Program-made: the position numbers and the translations under genes
Shown: in pieces, positions 33,986 through 43,743 of the stretch
Layout of the letters: each line of letters starts with the position of its first letter
Position numbering within the stretch: the stretch's first letter is position 1
Notes under the pieces: model-generated
Told to the model about the DNA's origin: nothing
Databases searched by the model: none
What the model saw: only the letters and a program-made list of their open reading frames with translations
From: Lophium mytilinum
Taxonomy: Eukaryota > Ascomycota > Dothideomycetes > Mytilinidiales > Mytilinidiaceae
Assembly: GCA_010093605.1 (NCBI GenBank)
Contig: MU004181.1
Span: 310,001-374,000, forward strand
Length of the DNA: 64,000 nt
Reading direction: 5' to 3'

Positions 33986-34324
33986 TCAAACGAAATTCGA
34001 CGTACGTGTTGGAGCCATTTTCGGGAAGGCCACAGGTGTGGGATGGTGACAAGCTGTCGTGGTATGGAGGACTTCGTGACGCAACTTCCCGCCACACACG
34101 ACTTCTGAATCTCCTCGGATCATGTAGAGAGCCTGGTCAGCCTTCGATCTCCTCTCCCCGCTGTCGGCTGGCACGATGATGCGCTCGACGGTGTCTTGTA
34201 GGGCGATTTTGGTGTTCTGGTCGCAATTGATGAGGGTGCCGTACGACTGCGGTAAGGCGGGAGAGACCGCACCATCTGGAAGGGCAGGGATTAGCTCAGA
34301 AGACAAGTCATCGAAGATGTACAA
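33986..34324 (-). pseudogene. LSM8-like (U6 snRNA-associated Sm-like) fragment
   Basis: The segment GTLINCDQNTKIALQDTVER, then IIVP, and LYMIRGDSEVVCG is the second half of an Lsm fold as found in fungal LSM8, the Sm-like protein that binds the U6 3' end in the LSm2-8 ring. The Sm1 strand that should precede it (a DGR-type motif) is missing: the upstream residues PDGAVSPALPQSY do not match, and the sequence there looks frameshifted. After the CG the C-terminus is replaced by unrelated residues. It is therefore a truncated copy rather than a working gene. A second, differently preserved copy is at 39.84-40.02 kb on the other strand. Confidence 0.65.
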
Positions 34325-34363
34325 GACACGTTGGGATCATACCATAGTGATAGAGGGCGAATC

Positions 34364-34625
34364 TCAATTCTTCAGGTTGCGAAAGAGAGCATTGGGCTCG
34401 TCGAATCGTTGAAATGTGTCCATGAGCACCTTCTCGTCCACGATAGGATCCAAATTTCCGACCAAAAGCTCCGCGCCAACTTCAACCGTCTTCAGCTTGT
34501 CTGCTGATGCCTTGTTGACCCGAATTCGCTTTTGGTAGACCCGGATTTCGCTCATGATTTTGGCGCATATTCGGCCCCGTCTTCACTGCGGAACTCAAAC
34601 TGCCGCATCGTCTTGCCGGCAGCTT
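34364..34625 (-). pseudogene. SF3B4/Hsh49-like (SF3b splicing factor) fragment
   Basis: IRVNKASADKLKTVEVGAEL and LVGNLDPIVDEKVLMDTF are the highly characteristic linker and start of RRM2 of SF3B4, the SF3b subunit that contacts pre-mRNA near the branch site. One frame over, and directly upstream, MRQFEFRSEDGAEYAPK matches the end of RRM1. A single frameshift near 34557 therefore separates the two parts. Sequence stops matching after QRFDE, and the rest of RRM2 and all of RRM1 proper are missing. It lies directly upstream of the LSM8-like fragment on the same strand. Confidence 0.7.
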
Positions 34626-34946
34626 GGTGTGGGTACTTTTGCACCACTGGGTGGAGGGTGTCGAAAGTGTCGAAGGAGGCGCGGATCTCTGCAACCGAGT
34701 AATTGAGTAGCGCGCGACCAACTTCGTTAAGGCCGGATTGTGTTGCTCCCACCTTACCGTTGCCGTCGCGGATAAGTGGTCCGCGAAGGGCATAGACGGC
34801 GATGCGGAAGCAGGCGTGGAGGTCTTAGAGGCGTTGGTACAGGCGTAGGCGAGTGAAACAAGATCTGAGTGGGTCGGGTGTCTCTGGACTACGACATCCT
34901 TACGGCCTCTTGCTGTCCAAAGCTCCCATCAACGCCAACGACATCT

Positions 34947-35026
34947 GCAGTGAGGTGGTTGCGTCCGCAGTGAGGAAGATGCGTTCACAGTGAGGAGGTT
35001 GCGTCCGCAATAAAGAGGTTGCGTGT
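34947..35026. repeat. 20 bp tandem repeat, four copies
   Basis: Units at 34947, 34967, 34987 and 35007 follow GCAGTGAGGAGGTTGCGTCC with a few substitutions. A simple minisatellite. Confidence 0.8.
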
Positions 35027-35284
35027 TCATGCTTCGGACGTTTTCACTCATGCCCCTTCGTCGATGTAAATAGTACTGTGCAGCGCGAGGCTGTAGAGAG
35101 GCCAGAAGTGGCGACCTCGCATCGGGTGGGGGTTCGGGCAACGGGTGTCTGGCTAGGAGAGGAACTTCTTGAGGGGGTGGTATGGGCGAGGCTGAGCACA
35201 GCAGTCTGGGCCAGAGGTGTATCATCGGCGGGATGATGGCGCGGCGAAGGAAGGACAGATCGCTGTGACTCGATGTATCATACG

Positions 35285-35505
35285 ATCGCGGGATTGTTTC
35301 CGGGCTTTGAGGACCGTGTTATCACTGTTGTGACGCCTGCGGAGGTGGCATAGGGAGCTGTCCTGATCTTCGTCGACAATCGCGGGATCGTTTCCAGACT
35401 TCGAGGACTGTGTTATCACTGTTGTGACGCCTGCGGAGGTGGCATATCGAGCTGCCACGATCTTGTTCGACGATCGCGGGCATGTTTCCAGGCTTCGAGG
35501 CGGGT
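35285..35505. repeat. 94 bp tandem repeat, about 2.3 copies
   Basis: ATCGCGGG marks unit starts at 35285, 35379 and 35473. Between them TGTTATCACTGTTGTGACGC and CTGCGGAGGTGGCATA are identical in the first two units. No coding function is evident. Confidence 0.8.
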
Positions 35506-35958
35506 TTATCCATGCCTCTTTGTGGTGGAGAGTATGTGGTGTAAGTTTTGATGCTTACACCACTACTGTTGACCATGAAGGGGCATGAATTGCATCGTTC
35601 TGCTGTCAAGTTGGAGGGGAGTGCGGATGCACCGCTAGGTGGAAGTGGAGGAGGTTCTGGATGGTGTTAAAGGAGGCGCGGAAGGCAGGAGGTCAAACCC
35701 TCAGCCTTGGCGAGGTCAGTCAGGTCACGTGGAGCTTCCCATTCTACAGCACCGTCCACCTCTAGATGCGACAAAACATCGACCATATCTTTCTGCATTG
35801 ACCCTTCGTCTAATATGCAGACTCCACTTTTTCGCCGCTAGATTGGTTCCAAACCACGGATCGTCTACCGGCCCTAACAGCGCACCGGCGCCATCTGGAC
35901 CGCGGCACGCCTCGCAACCGACCGAAGCTTGATTCAACATCATTTTCCTCTCTAAACG

Positions 35959-36260
35959 CTAACGTAGTTGATATCAGACTACCTTTTGGCACAGGAAATG
36001 TCTGCTAACTGGGGTATTCCTTACAGTGGGGTCGATTGAGCAAGAATAGAGCGAAAGCAATGGCATATCTAGGTGCTCAAATTTATGTCGTAGAACATCA
36101 TTTTTTCGCATCTAAAGGCTGACGTAGTTGATATCAGGCTACGTTTTGGCGCGGGAAATGTCTGCTAACTGGGGTCCTCCTTACGGTGGCGTCGATTTAG
36201 CAAAAATAAAGCCAAAGCAATGGAATATCCATGTGCCCAACCCTTATCTCATAGCAGTGT
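35959..36260. repeat. 160 bp direct repeat, two copies
   Basis: CTRACGTAGTTGATATCAG occurs at 35959 and 36119. GGAAATGTCTGCTAACTGGG, a CTTACRGTGGNGTCGAT block and an AAAGCAATGGMATATC block follow in both. No terminal repeats or coding capacity mark it as a known element type; it could be solo remnants of a mobile element. Confidence 0.75.
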
Positions 36261-36493
36261 AGTTAGAGGTGTGAATTAGCATGATCATTATGTCCAATAA
36301 TAGAAATGCAGCATGAAATCACAAATGTAAAATTCACCACGCGGAGTGCATCTTCACAATGCTGTGCATGTGACGCCTAACGCTGGCTCTGAGAATTTGC
36401 ATTAAGGTTCAACTTTCTAGCATTACGTGCATTAGAGCTCAGTAGAAAAGAACAAAAGTGAGTCAAGTCCAAGACCGAGTCATATTGTAGCAG

Positions 36494-37679
36494 CTAGAAT
36501 TCTTCGTCTTCTTCATCTTCTTCGTCTTCTGAGTCTTCGAAAGCTGAATCGTCCGAGTATTCGTATATGACTATTACTGTGAGTTAGAATACAAATATCG
36601 ATGACACGGAGGGAGTACGTACATTCTGTTGGAACATCGTCGATTCCGTCGTGTTCCTTTGGTTCGTACCGCTGAGGCTGATTCAAAATATACTGGGCTC
36701 GATGGTATTCGAACCTGTCGTGGAGAGCGGTGATGTGTGTAGCAATGTGTGGACGTATGGCGGGGTCGTTCATCCTCAGTTCAAGATCATTGCCTTGGGC
36801 ATCGAGGACAATGATTCCTCCGTCGCTGTGAGCTAGGACGGACTCCACGTCTAGGTCGTACTGGATTACGTATTCACCGTTGTGCTTCAGACGGAATATG
36901 TCCTTGGGAGGATCTGCCCGGCCGCCCTTGAAAGCCCTATCGACATCGGATGCAGACTTTAAGAAGAAGGCCTCTGCGTCTCTGTATTTAGGACGAACTT
37001 TGATGGAATGGGGGTTTGCTTTCAAAATTCCAAGCCACAATTCCTCCCAATCTTCGTTCATCTCTTCCAGAATCGGAAACTTCTTTCTGTACGTGGTGTG
37101 GATACGCTTGACCACTAACTCCTTAGGGCCGGGCGTGTTGGATCCTTTGCAGTAGGTCGAGAGAAACCACCGAATGCCGTCGGGGGCATCTGAGTAAAGA
37201 GTGCGTGGCGTGACGAAAGCACGGAAGGCCTCCGGTCCCAGGGCACGGCTGAGGAGTCGGCGCTGGAGAAGCTCCTTGGACCCAGAGAGCGCAAGGCGAG
37301 GTTCTAACTCCACGGTATCCCACCAGATCGATATGGACAGGTCGGTGTCGATGTCGTTGCCCATGTTGAAGATCTTGCTCCATAGCTCGTTAGGAAGATG
37401 TGGAATGTGTCTTAAAGTCGTCTCTGGGTTCTTGGAGCGTTTCTTCTTGGAGCGTTCCTTGCTCGGCGTGGTAGCCTAGAGTCAATTAAACATTGCCTAC
37501 ACTTGAAGTGATAGAGAGCCTACTTCTCCGTCCTCGGTGTCTCCGTCTGCCGTTCTCGTTATGCTGGTGCCGGCGGCGTCGAGCCTCGCCAATGCTGCGC
37601 GCACGCGCTTCTTTGTACCGCTGGGAAGAGGGGGGCGCAACGTAGCAGTGTGCACGCGGCGCGGGGGAGGAGCCACCAT
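36494..37679 (-). CDS. F-box-like family protein with acidic tail, three exons (363 aa)
   Basis: Exons are 37679-37524, 37475-36623 and 36576-36494, with introns of 48 nt (GTAGGC...CTCTAG) and 46 nt (GTACGT...CACAG). The total is an exact multiple of three, and the phase 1 second junction (T|TA) avoids the stops in the unspliced frame. The N-terminus is basic (KERSKKKRSKNP) and is followed by the F-box-like HIPHLPNELWSKIFNMG. The family segments WEELWLGILKANPHSIKV, GEYVIQYDLDVESVLAH and LHDRFEYHRAQYIL are intact. The last exon adds a run of Glu/Asp (EDEEDEEDEEF), which is unique among the copies. This is the longest family member here and appears undamaged, in contrast to the decay around it. 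Confidence 0.75.
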
Positions 37680-38879
37680 GTTGATGGATTGGTGGACGAG
37701 GTTGTGGAAATGATTGTGGGTGTAGAGGGTTGGTGCGTTTTGGAGGGCGAGGCGTCTATCAACATTACGCCCGGCTTAGGCGACCTGCAGATCTCCGCTC
37801 GCCGTGCGGCTCCTCCACCACACCTACGCTAGACTTCGCCGCATATTGGGTCCCTCCTCAGTACAGACTACTATCTTCTTCATTCCCTTCCTACTGCATC
37901 ATCGTTGCTGGACTTGCCTAAAACCACGGCTCCGCAGCCGCTCGCTCGAACGGCTCGACGGAGCCTCGCAGAACCACGGAACGCCTGGCACCCTACCAGA
38001 AGCCTGAACTGACATCGCAGCATGCCTCTGCTTGCGCTCCACCCTCTCGACCAGCCCCTCTTTGTCCCGCGGAAGAGTCCTTGTTTGAGGCCGCCTGCCG
38101 CACCGTCCTGCGCACTTGGCAGACGGGCAGGGGAGCCCCTGACACCGCCGGGGATGGGTCAACACGGTTCATATATAGGCAGGAAAGAGACGGGACATCA
38201 CTATGACAATGTGGGAAGCTTCCCTTGACCCCCTACAGATAGGCATATATATGATATGACGGGATGAGGCGTGCAGCTGCGCTGGGAGGTGGGTTATGTA
38301 GGCGGGACCGTGAAGCAAACGATCGCCCTAGAAAGGCGGGACAGCAAACATATATATGCTTCAAGCGTTCTGAAGTATTCAAACATTCGAGATATGCTAT
38401 CTAATTCTCTAGTTGGGCCAATTTTCCCCATCTCCTCGCCCTGGCAAGATTCAAGGCCGTGGTTGCTGGGGAACTGCTCACCCCTCTATCCCCCGAGGGA
38501 GCTCGCCGCTGCCATATTCTCTCAATGACTAAACTAATTGCGCAGGATGATACCTTGTTGAGAATCCTCATGCGCGTTGGGGGCCGCCTCGTCGCTGCTA
38601 TCTTGGTTGGGGGCGAAGTCCTCGCCGATATCATCTGCCCCTTGCGAGCTGCCTCCCTTCCTCTCCTCAACACCACGCTCTCACCACCTCCTCAACACAC
38701 CCTCTTCATCAACTTCATCATTGCATCTGTTTTCTGCCCTCTCAAGTCATCCTGTACAATGGCTCCTCCTCGCCCTCCTTTCCCCTCGCTCGCTGCCCAC
38801 GACGATCGGGGACACCTCCACCGCCCTATACATATCCCACCAACCCTCGCCGACCACCACAGCCCCAACCACCCCTTTA
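37680..38879. other. No confident gene (1.2 kb)
   Basis: Divergent spacer and then sequence leading into the PKS relics. A plus-strand open frame from 38459 includes TKLIAQDDTLLRILMRVGG, which may be another PKS or unrelated relic; I could not assign it. Confidence 0.35.
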
Positions 38880-39070
38880 AGCCTGAGGTGTGCACACATC
38901 GTACTGTTTCCGCGAGGTCCATTGCTTCTTTGAAGACCAGCATTGTTAGCCTCATCGGCTATCTCCACGAGAACCCGGATACCACCCTGCCGAGCTTGTC
39001 ATACACCACCACTGCCCGCCGCATGCAACATCACTATAGGCCCGACCGTACCACCGCCAGTTCAGAAACC
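38880..39070 (+). pseudogene. NR-PKS fragment: KS-MAT linker
   Basis: VSARSIASLKTSIVSLIGYL, then ENPDTTLPSLSYTTTARRM, is the linker between ketosynthase and malonyl-acyltransferase domains of fungal iterative polyketide synthases. The SLSYTTTARRM phrase is especially typical. Neither the KS active-site region nor the MAT GxSxG region is present nearby, and the frame ends at 39082. It is a domain-scale fragment of a formerly much larger gene. The product of the parent synthase cannot be told. Confidence 0.7.
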
Positions 39071-39254
39071 ATCAGAGGTTAGACTTCACCATCACTGAAA
39101 GCACTGTCGGCGGCGAGGCAACGATCAGCCCAGCCAGCGGCAGGACGGCTCTCGGCGACCTGCTCTCGCCCTCGCAAGAGGTAGTCTTTCATTCTTCTAG
39201 TAAGTCCTCACTCCTTTCTCACCCGTCCAATAACTGCTGTTTCCCCGTGCTAAC

Positions 39255-39835
39255 CAGTGAGTCGTCATGGCAGCCTGCGCTGGTCGGGCCGCTGAGCGAC
39301 CGCCCAGGCTTCGCACATAAAAGGACCTTCTGGCACCCTCCTACCGCAAGACGAGAGCGAGCAAAAGTCGCTGCTCTGCCGCCTTCTTCATCGTTGCCTG
39401 CTGCTCGTTGGAGTCTTCTCGGCCACCATCAAGGCCGTCTCCACCTACACGACATCCAGACCTGCAATATCCTCATCGTGAGCATCGATCCTCCCCCTTC
39501 ACTCCTCCAACAACTGCTGCTTCACTGTGCTGACCAGTGAGTCGTCATGCAGGCTACGCTCATCGAGCCGCTCAGCGACCGCCCAAGCTTCGCACATAAA
39601 AGGACCGAGTGTCGCCCTCCTACCGCAAGATGAGAGTGAGCGGACGACGCTACTCTGCCATCTCCTTGACGGTAGCTTGCTGCTCGTTGGAGCCCTCTCG
39701 GCTACCATCAAGGCTATTTTCCGCCTTGCCGACATCCAGCCCTACAATGGCATCATCGTGAGCATCCACCCTCCTTCTTCACTACTCCAACAACTGTTGC
39801 TTCACTGTGCTGACAAGTGAGGTGTAGTATCAGCT
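39255..39835 (+). repeat. 280 bp tandem duplication running into a third partial unit
   Basis: MAGTGAG at 39254, 39534 and 39813 starts successive units. Units 1 and 2 share TTCGCACATAAAAGGACC, CTCCTACCGCAAGA, CTTGCTGCTCGTTGGAG-like and GACATCCAG blocks. Each ends with ATC|GTGAGCATC ... CACTGTGCTGAC, which looks like an exon end plus a 60 nt intron. In unit 2 the frame reads LLCHLLDGSLLLVGALSATI. In the third copy the sequence passes into the LSM8-like fragment. Confidence 0.65.
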
Positions 39836-39836
39836 C

Positions 39837-40020
39837 CATTGCTCACCGAGCTGCTAGACGACTGCCCGGCCGTACACTCGTCGGCATCCTCATCAGCTGC
39901 GACCACAACACCAACATCGTTCTACAAGACACCATCGAGCGCATTATTGTGCCAGCCTACCGCGGGACAAAAGAGAAATGGCAAGCAGGACAGGTGAGAC
40001 CGTGCTGGACGAGACAATAT
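39837..40020 (+). pseudogene. Second LSM8-like fragment
   Basis: GRTLVGILISCDHNTNIVLQ followed by DTIERIIVPA corresponds to the end of Sm1 and the Sm2 region of fungal LSM8. It keeps the G-R-T-L-V-G start that the 34 kb copy has lost. After RGTKEKWQAGQ there is a GTGAGA donor-like sequence, and the expected LYLIRGDN motif was not found in the following 300 bp. It is therefore truncated at the 3' side, complementary to the damage in the other copy. Confidence 0.65.
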
Positions 40021-40306
40021 GTGGAGTTGTTGGTGGAGAAGTCTTTCAGTATTCTTACGTTTGGTACTGTTTCAATATCATCCTGTCCCCGTTCTAGCCC
40101 TCGGGCCCCTGCCGAGCGGAAGTGAGTGATGCACTTGCGAACGACAATGCGGCGTCTTTCCAGCCCGCGTCTCAAGGTACGCTTCAATCCCCTCTTTACA
40201 CCTCTAGACATCAACTGACTTCGAACAGACCGACCTCCTCCTTCGACCGTCCTCCGATCGATTCTCAGCATCGCGACGACGATGTCCACACTCACCCTCC
40301 CCCTTT

Positions 40307-40323
40307 GACCATAGCACCTAGAT
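40307..40323 (+). repeat. Dispersed CCATAGCACCTAGAT motif, copy 1
   Basis: GACCATAGCACCTAGAT, followed within 12 bp by a GC-rich hairpin (CGCTGCC/GGCAGCG). Same motif as the hairpin arm of the Pol III gene at 2.2 kb. Confidence 0.6.
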
Positions 40324-40562
40324 ACATACCTTTCGCTGCCGATCTTGGCAGCGAAGGGATTCAAAGCGACCAAGCTTAACGTACCTTTTGCATTCCACTC
40401 TTCGTGTGGAAGTTTCATTCCAGTACGAAGTTTTCTATGCATTTCTGCTGGCGCCTGGAGGCAAAGGGATTCGGAAACGGTCAATTTGTTGCTTGTTGCC
40501 TCACGGCTAGCAAACGGGCGAACTAATGGGAGGGAGTCTGGGCCTGTGGTAGGTCGATCCGC

Positions 40563-40582
40563 ATCGACCATAGCGCCTAGAT
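40563..40582 (+). repeat. Dispersed CCATAGCACCTAGAT motif, copy 2
   Basis: ATCGACCATAGCGCCTAGAT, then a GGGCC/GGCCC-type hairpin and AACGTCCGCTGTTGTCAG, the latter also present in the copy at 43.97 kb. Confidence 0.6.
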
Positions 40583-40727
40583 GGAAATCTTTCGCTCGGG
40601 GCCTGGGCCCGAGCCCAACAACGTCCGCTGTTGTCAGCGATGGTAAGAAGACTCCAAAGTTCGTTGGGCGCTCAGAAAGCTAACTTCGAGAGAGAGCAGG
40701 GGATCAAGCTGCCGGAAGACTGGCATT

Positions 40728-41010
40728 CCAGTGTCCAACCAGGCCTACGTTAGCGCCGTGAGCGTGATGGTCCTGACGATCAGCGGACCTCCCTCGACGA
40801 CCAGGCGCCTATTCAAGGAATCCGAGCAGTTCAGCAAAAACCACCGCGTTCCGATTCCCGTCTACGCTCCTTATCACGCGCAGCATCTATACAACGACGC
40901 TGAAGTCGCACGAATCATCGACCCGAAGACACGAGAATTCCTCAGGGAGTACCGCCCATTGTGGTTGGAGGAGGAGGGGCTGTCGTATGATGGGCGCAGT
41001 TCGCGACTAC
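40728..41010 (+). pseudogene. NR-PKS fragment: SAT domain C-terminal part
   Basis: AYVSAVSVMVLTISGPPSTT, RRLFKESEQF and VPIPVYAPYHAQHLYNDAEV match the C-terminal part of the starter-unit acyltransferase (SAT) domain of fungal non-reducing PKS; TISGPPS and the APYHA-HLY segment, which contains the conserved His, are diagnostic. The frame starts at GTG and has no upstream SAT sequence in register. It continues to LEEEGLSYDG and a short exon-like block, CCCTCGGGCACCTGCCGAG. This lies 3' of the KS-MAT linker fragment although SAT is N-terminal to KS in an intact synthase, so the pieces are rearranged. Confidence 0.75.
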
Positions 41011-41905
41011 TTGGTAGTACCATAATGAAATCCTTTTTCCCTTCTAGCCCTCGGGCACCTGCCGAGTGGAAGTGAGTGATCTGCTCGCGACTGACAACAC
41101 CTCGACGAACTGAAGCTGAGTCCTCTCGCCCGTCCGTTCAACCTTTTATTCTCCTCCGGGGTTCTTGTTTCGACGTTAACTTTTTCAAGCGGTCAAGGAA
41201 AGTAAGTAAGCTTCAATTGGGTCACCCACGGAATTTAACTCTTCTACAGGTGAAGCGCCGGCAGTTGAACTGGCTGGACTTCTCCTGCTTATCGCTGCAG
41301 TGCGGTCTTCTCCTCCACCAAATTTGCAGCCAGAATTAGCTCCATTCGCAGCAGTCAAAGACGGTAAGAAAACTCACACACTTCACTTTGCAAAGGCTAA
41401 CCCAGAAAGAAGTGAAGCGCTTCTCCTTCGTTTGCTTGAAGCTTGCAGACGAGCTTGGGGGTCTTTGTCCAAGTGACAGACCTCTACCGACCGCGTCCAA
41501 ATGCATCACGCCTGGACCGGATAGACGACTCGACCAACCCGAGCCTTCACCCGAACTGCTTGTTGCAGCCTCAGAATGAAGCCTCAGATCGAAGAACCTT
41601 GTAACACCCAGGTCGATTTCACTCCGAAAACGGTCTCCAAACAGCTGCCTGTCGCTTTTCCTGCTCCTAGCCAACACGCTAGTCAACAAATCGACGGTGT
41701 TGAGGTGATCCATCACCTGTACATGCACCTCTAGTACTTCGCTTGGATGGACGACCATCCGCCTGATCATCGATTCGCTGAGAGGATCTGTTGATCGCCA
41801 AGGCATGGTGACACTGGCACAGCTTGCGCACTACATCAGGTGCACAGCTTTCGCACTACATCGTGTACGTACGCCATCTGAATGTTCGAGGGCTTGACTA
41901 ACTCT

Positions 41906-42015
41906 TTCAGGTACTACGACGAGAACCCAACCGAAATACCAGCACCTTCAACCGCGCGGATCCTTGGATCGTGCACTGGTCTTCTCGCAGGGGCATCCTC
42001 TCTCCTCCGTCGTCT
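41906..42015 (+). pseudogene. NR-PKS fragment: SAT active-site region
   Basis: FRYYDENPTEIPAPSTARIL followed by GSCTGLLAGA corresponds to the SAT active-site segment G-x-C-T-G-L-L, whose Cys is the acyl carrier residue. The segment is followed in frame by sequence that no longer matches SAT. In an intact synthase this part precedes the TISGPPS segment that is found here 1 kb upstream, confirming scrambling. Confidence 0.7.
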
Positions 42016-42039
42016 ACTTCACTTCCTCTTCACCTGTGG

Positions 42040-43345
42040 CTCTGCGTATGGAGGGCATGCCAGACCGCGCACCCACCTTGGAAGACGGAAGCTTGTGTCC
42101 GGAGGCGCACAAAATGAAGCAAGAGACGGACCAGGCAGTGAGTAGGTCCAGCGGGCACTTCAACCTCAGCCTTCTCTCTCGTCTCATGTCTGGCTCGGTT
42201 CTGGCTACGTCAATTGCTTCTTATCACCACCTGGCCACTTGCTGAAAGACCGTTTCGTCACCCGGTAGAAGCAAGAGACAGATCTTGTGGTGGGCTGTGG
42301 GCTTGTGTGCTCCGCGATTCCGACGAGTTCAGTTCCCGACTCATGTTCGGAGACCTCACCTAGGCGCAAAAGATCTCGTGGTCCCCCGTCTTCTGCAACG
42401 TCTAGCTCGCCCAACATACGTCGGAAGCCGTCGAACAAAACGGCGGACGAGACGACGGATTTGGCGTGGGCAACGCATGATGAAAGCTTGTCTCCGGAGG
42501 CGCACAAAATAAAGCAAGCCGTCTGCTCCTCAATCATTTGAGCTCAGTTCCAGACTCGTCCTCGGAGTCCTCCCGAAGTTGCAAGAGGAAGCCGTCAACT
42601 GCGATGACGGGAGAGACGATGGATTTCGCTTGGGCTTGTCACACCACAAACGTACAACAGCAAGCTTGTGCTCCGCGAATCCTACGAGTTCAGTTCCCGA
42701 CTCCTTTTCCGAGTCTTCTCGTAGTCGCAAGAGGAAGCCGTCAACTGCGATGAAAGAAGAGACCACGGATTTCGGGTGGGCAACGCATGAGGGAGGCTTG
42801 TTTCCGGCGGCGCACAGACTGAAGCACGAGACGGACTCGGCGGTGCACGCCATGGGACCGCAGATGGGGCCTCAGTTTTCCTAAGACTTTAGGGTCCCGA
42901 AGAGTCCGGATCTTCTGCTGCCGTAGGAACAAACCATCACGCCCTCGAAGTTGCAGCAGAACCTTGTCACCGGCAACGCATGAAGTAAAGCAATGGACAG
43001 ACCAAGCGGCGGACGCCATAGGAACGCGAGATGACCTCTCAATTCCCAGACGTCAGTTTGTCGAACAGCCCAGACCCTCTGCTGCCGCAGGAGCAGACTG
43101 TGACACCCTCGACCGCGATGACGGGAGGGATGATGGGCTTCGGGTGGGCTTGTCACGCCGGAAACGCGGATGGCCTCTCAACTCCCAGACATCAGTGTCC
43201 CGAATAGCCCGATTCTCCGTTGGCGCAGGAGCAGACCAGCACGTCCTCGAAGTTGCAGCAGATGTTTGGGATGAGGAACCAAGTGCCGAACTTTGTGGCT
43301 CTGCGTATGGAGGGCATGCCAAACCGCGCATCCACTATGTGCGAA
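42040..43345 (+). repeat. Amplified coding repeat (WATHE...LSPEAHKxKQETDQAV)
   Basis: Imperfect units encode [FL]xW-A-[TC]-H followed by L-[SCF]-P-x-A-H-K-x-K-Q-E-T-D-Q-A-V. Copies occur at about 42.09 (LCPEAHKMKQETDQAV), 42.49 (LSPEAHKIKQAV), 42.80 (LFPAAHRLKHETDSAV) and 42.96 kb (LSPATHEVKQWTDQAA). Between them SSVPDSxSExSRSRKRKPST repeats at 42.33, 42.54 and 42.69 kb, and SPDPLLPQEQT-like segments repeat at 42.9, 43.07 and 43.21 kb. Frame changes and stops occur between units. VALRMEGMPDRA at 42.03 returns as VALRMEGMPNRA at 43.29 kb. The parent protein is not recognised. Confidence 0.6.
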
Positions 43346-43733
43346 CCTGGTATCTCAACATCAGGGCCTAGTTGTTTTGCCGCTTTTGGGATAGCCTCGC
43401 CGCTGCAAACCCTTTCGACAACCTTTCGCGTTTGCTTCTTCACCTTCGTCCAACCTGCGACCACCACTTCACTTCTAGCTCCTCACAAGCTCGCAGCCGA
43501 GTGAAAGACTACCGTTTCTGGCTCCTGAACAACTTTCGCGCCTGGAAAAGCCACCCTCATCGATCAGACGCCTGAGAAGAGATTCTTCGCTCCAAGCCCG
43601 AGCCCAGCGATGTCCGATGCTGTCAGACCAAGGCCCGCGGTTGCCAGCACTATCTGGCATTTGTAAAGATTGACAAGCTACCCAGAGAACATAAGGTTGA
43701 ACTTCAATCGACGGGTCCACCCCATCGACCATA

Positions 43734-43743
43734 GCGCCTAGAT
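43734..43743 (+). repeat. Dispersed CCATAGCACCTAGAT motif, copy 3 (extends to 43743)
   Basis: ATCGACCATAGCGCCTAGAT begins at 43734 and runs to 43743 and slightly beyond, followed by a GGGCCCGAGCCC-type hairpin. Confidence 0.55.

Noticed and set aside
38459-39082. A single 207-codon PKS gene
   Set aside because: Only the last third resembles a PKS linker; no catalytic motif and no plausible exon structure. Treated as a fragment.
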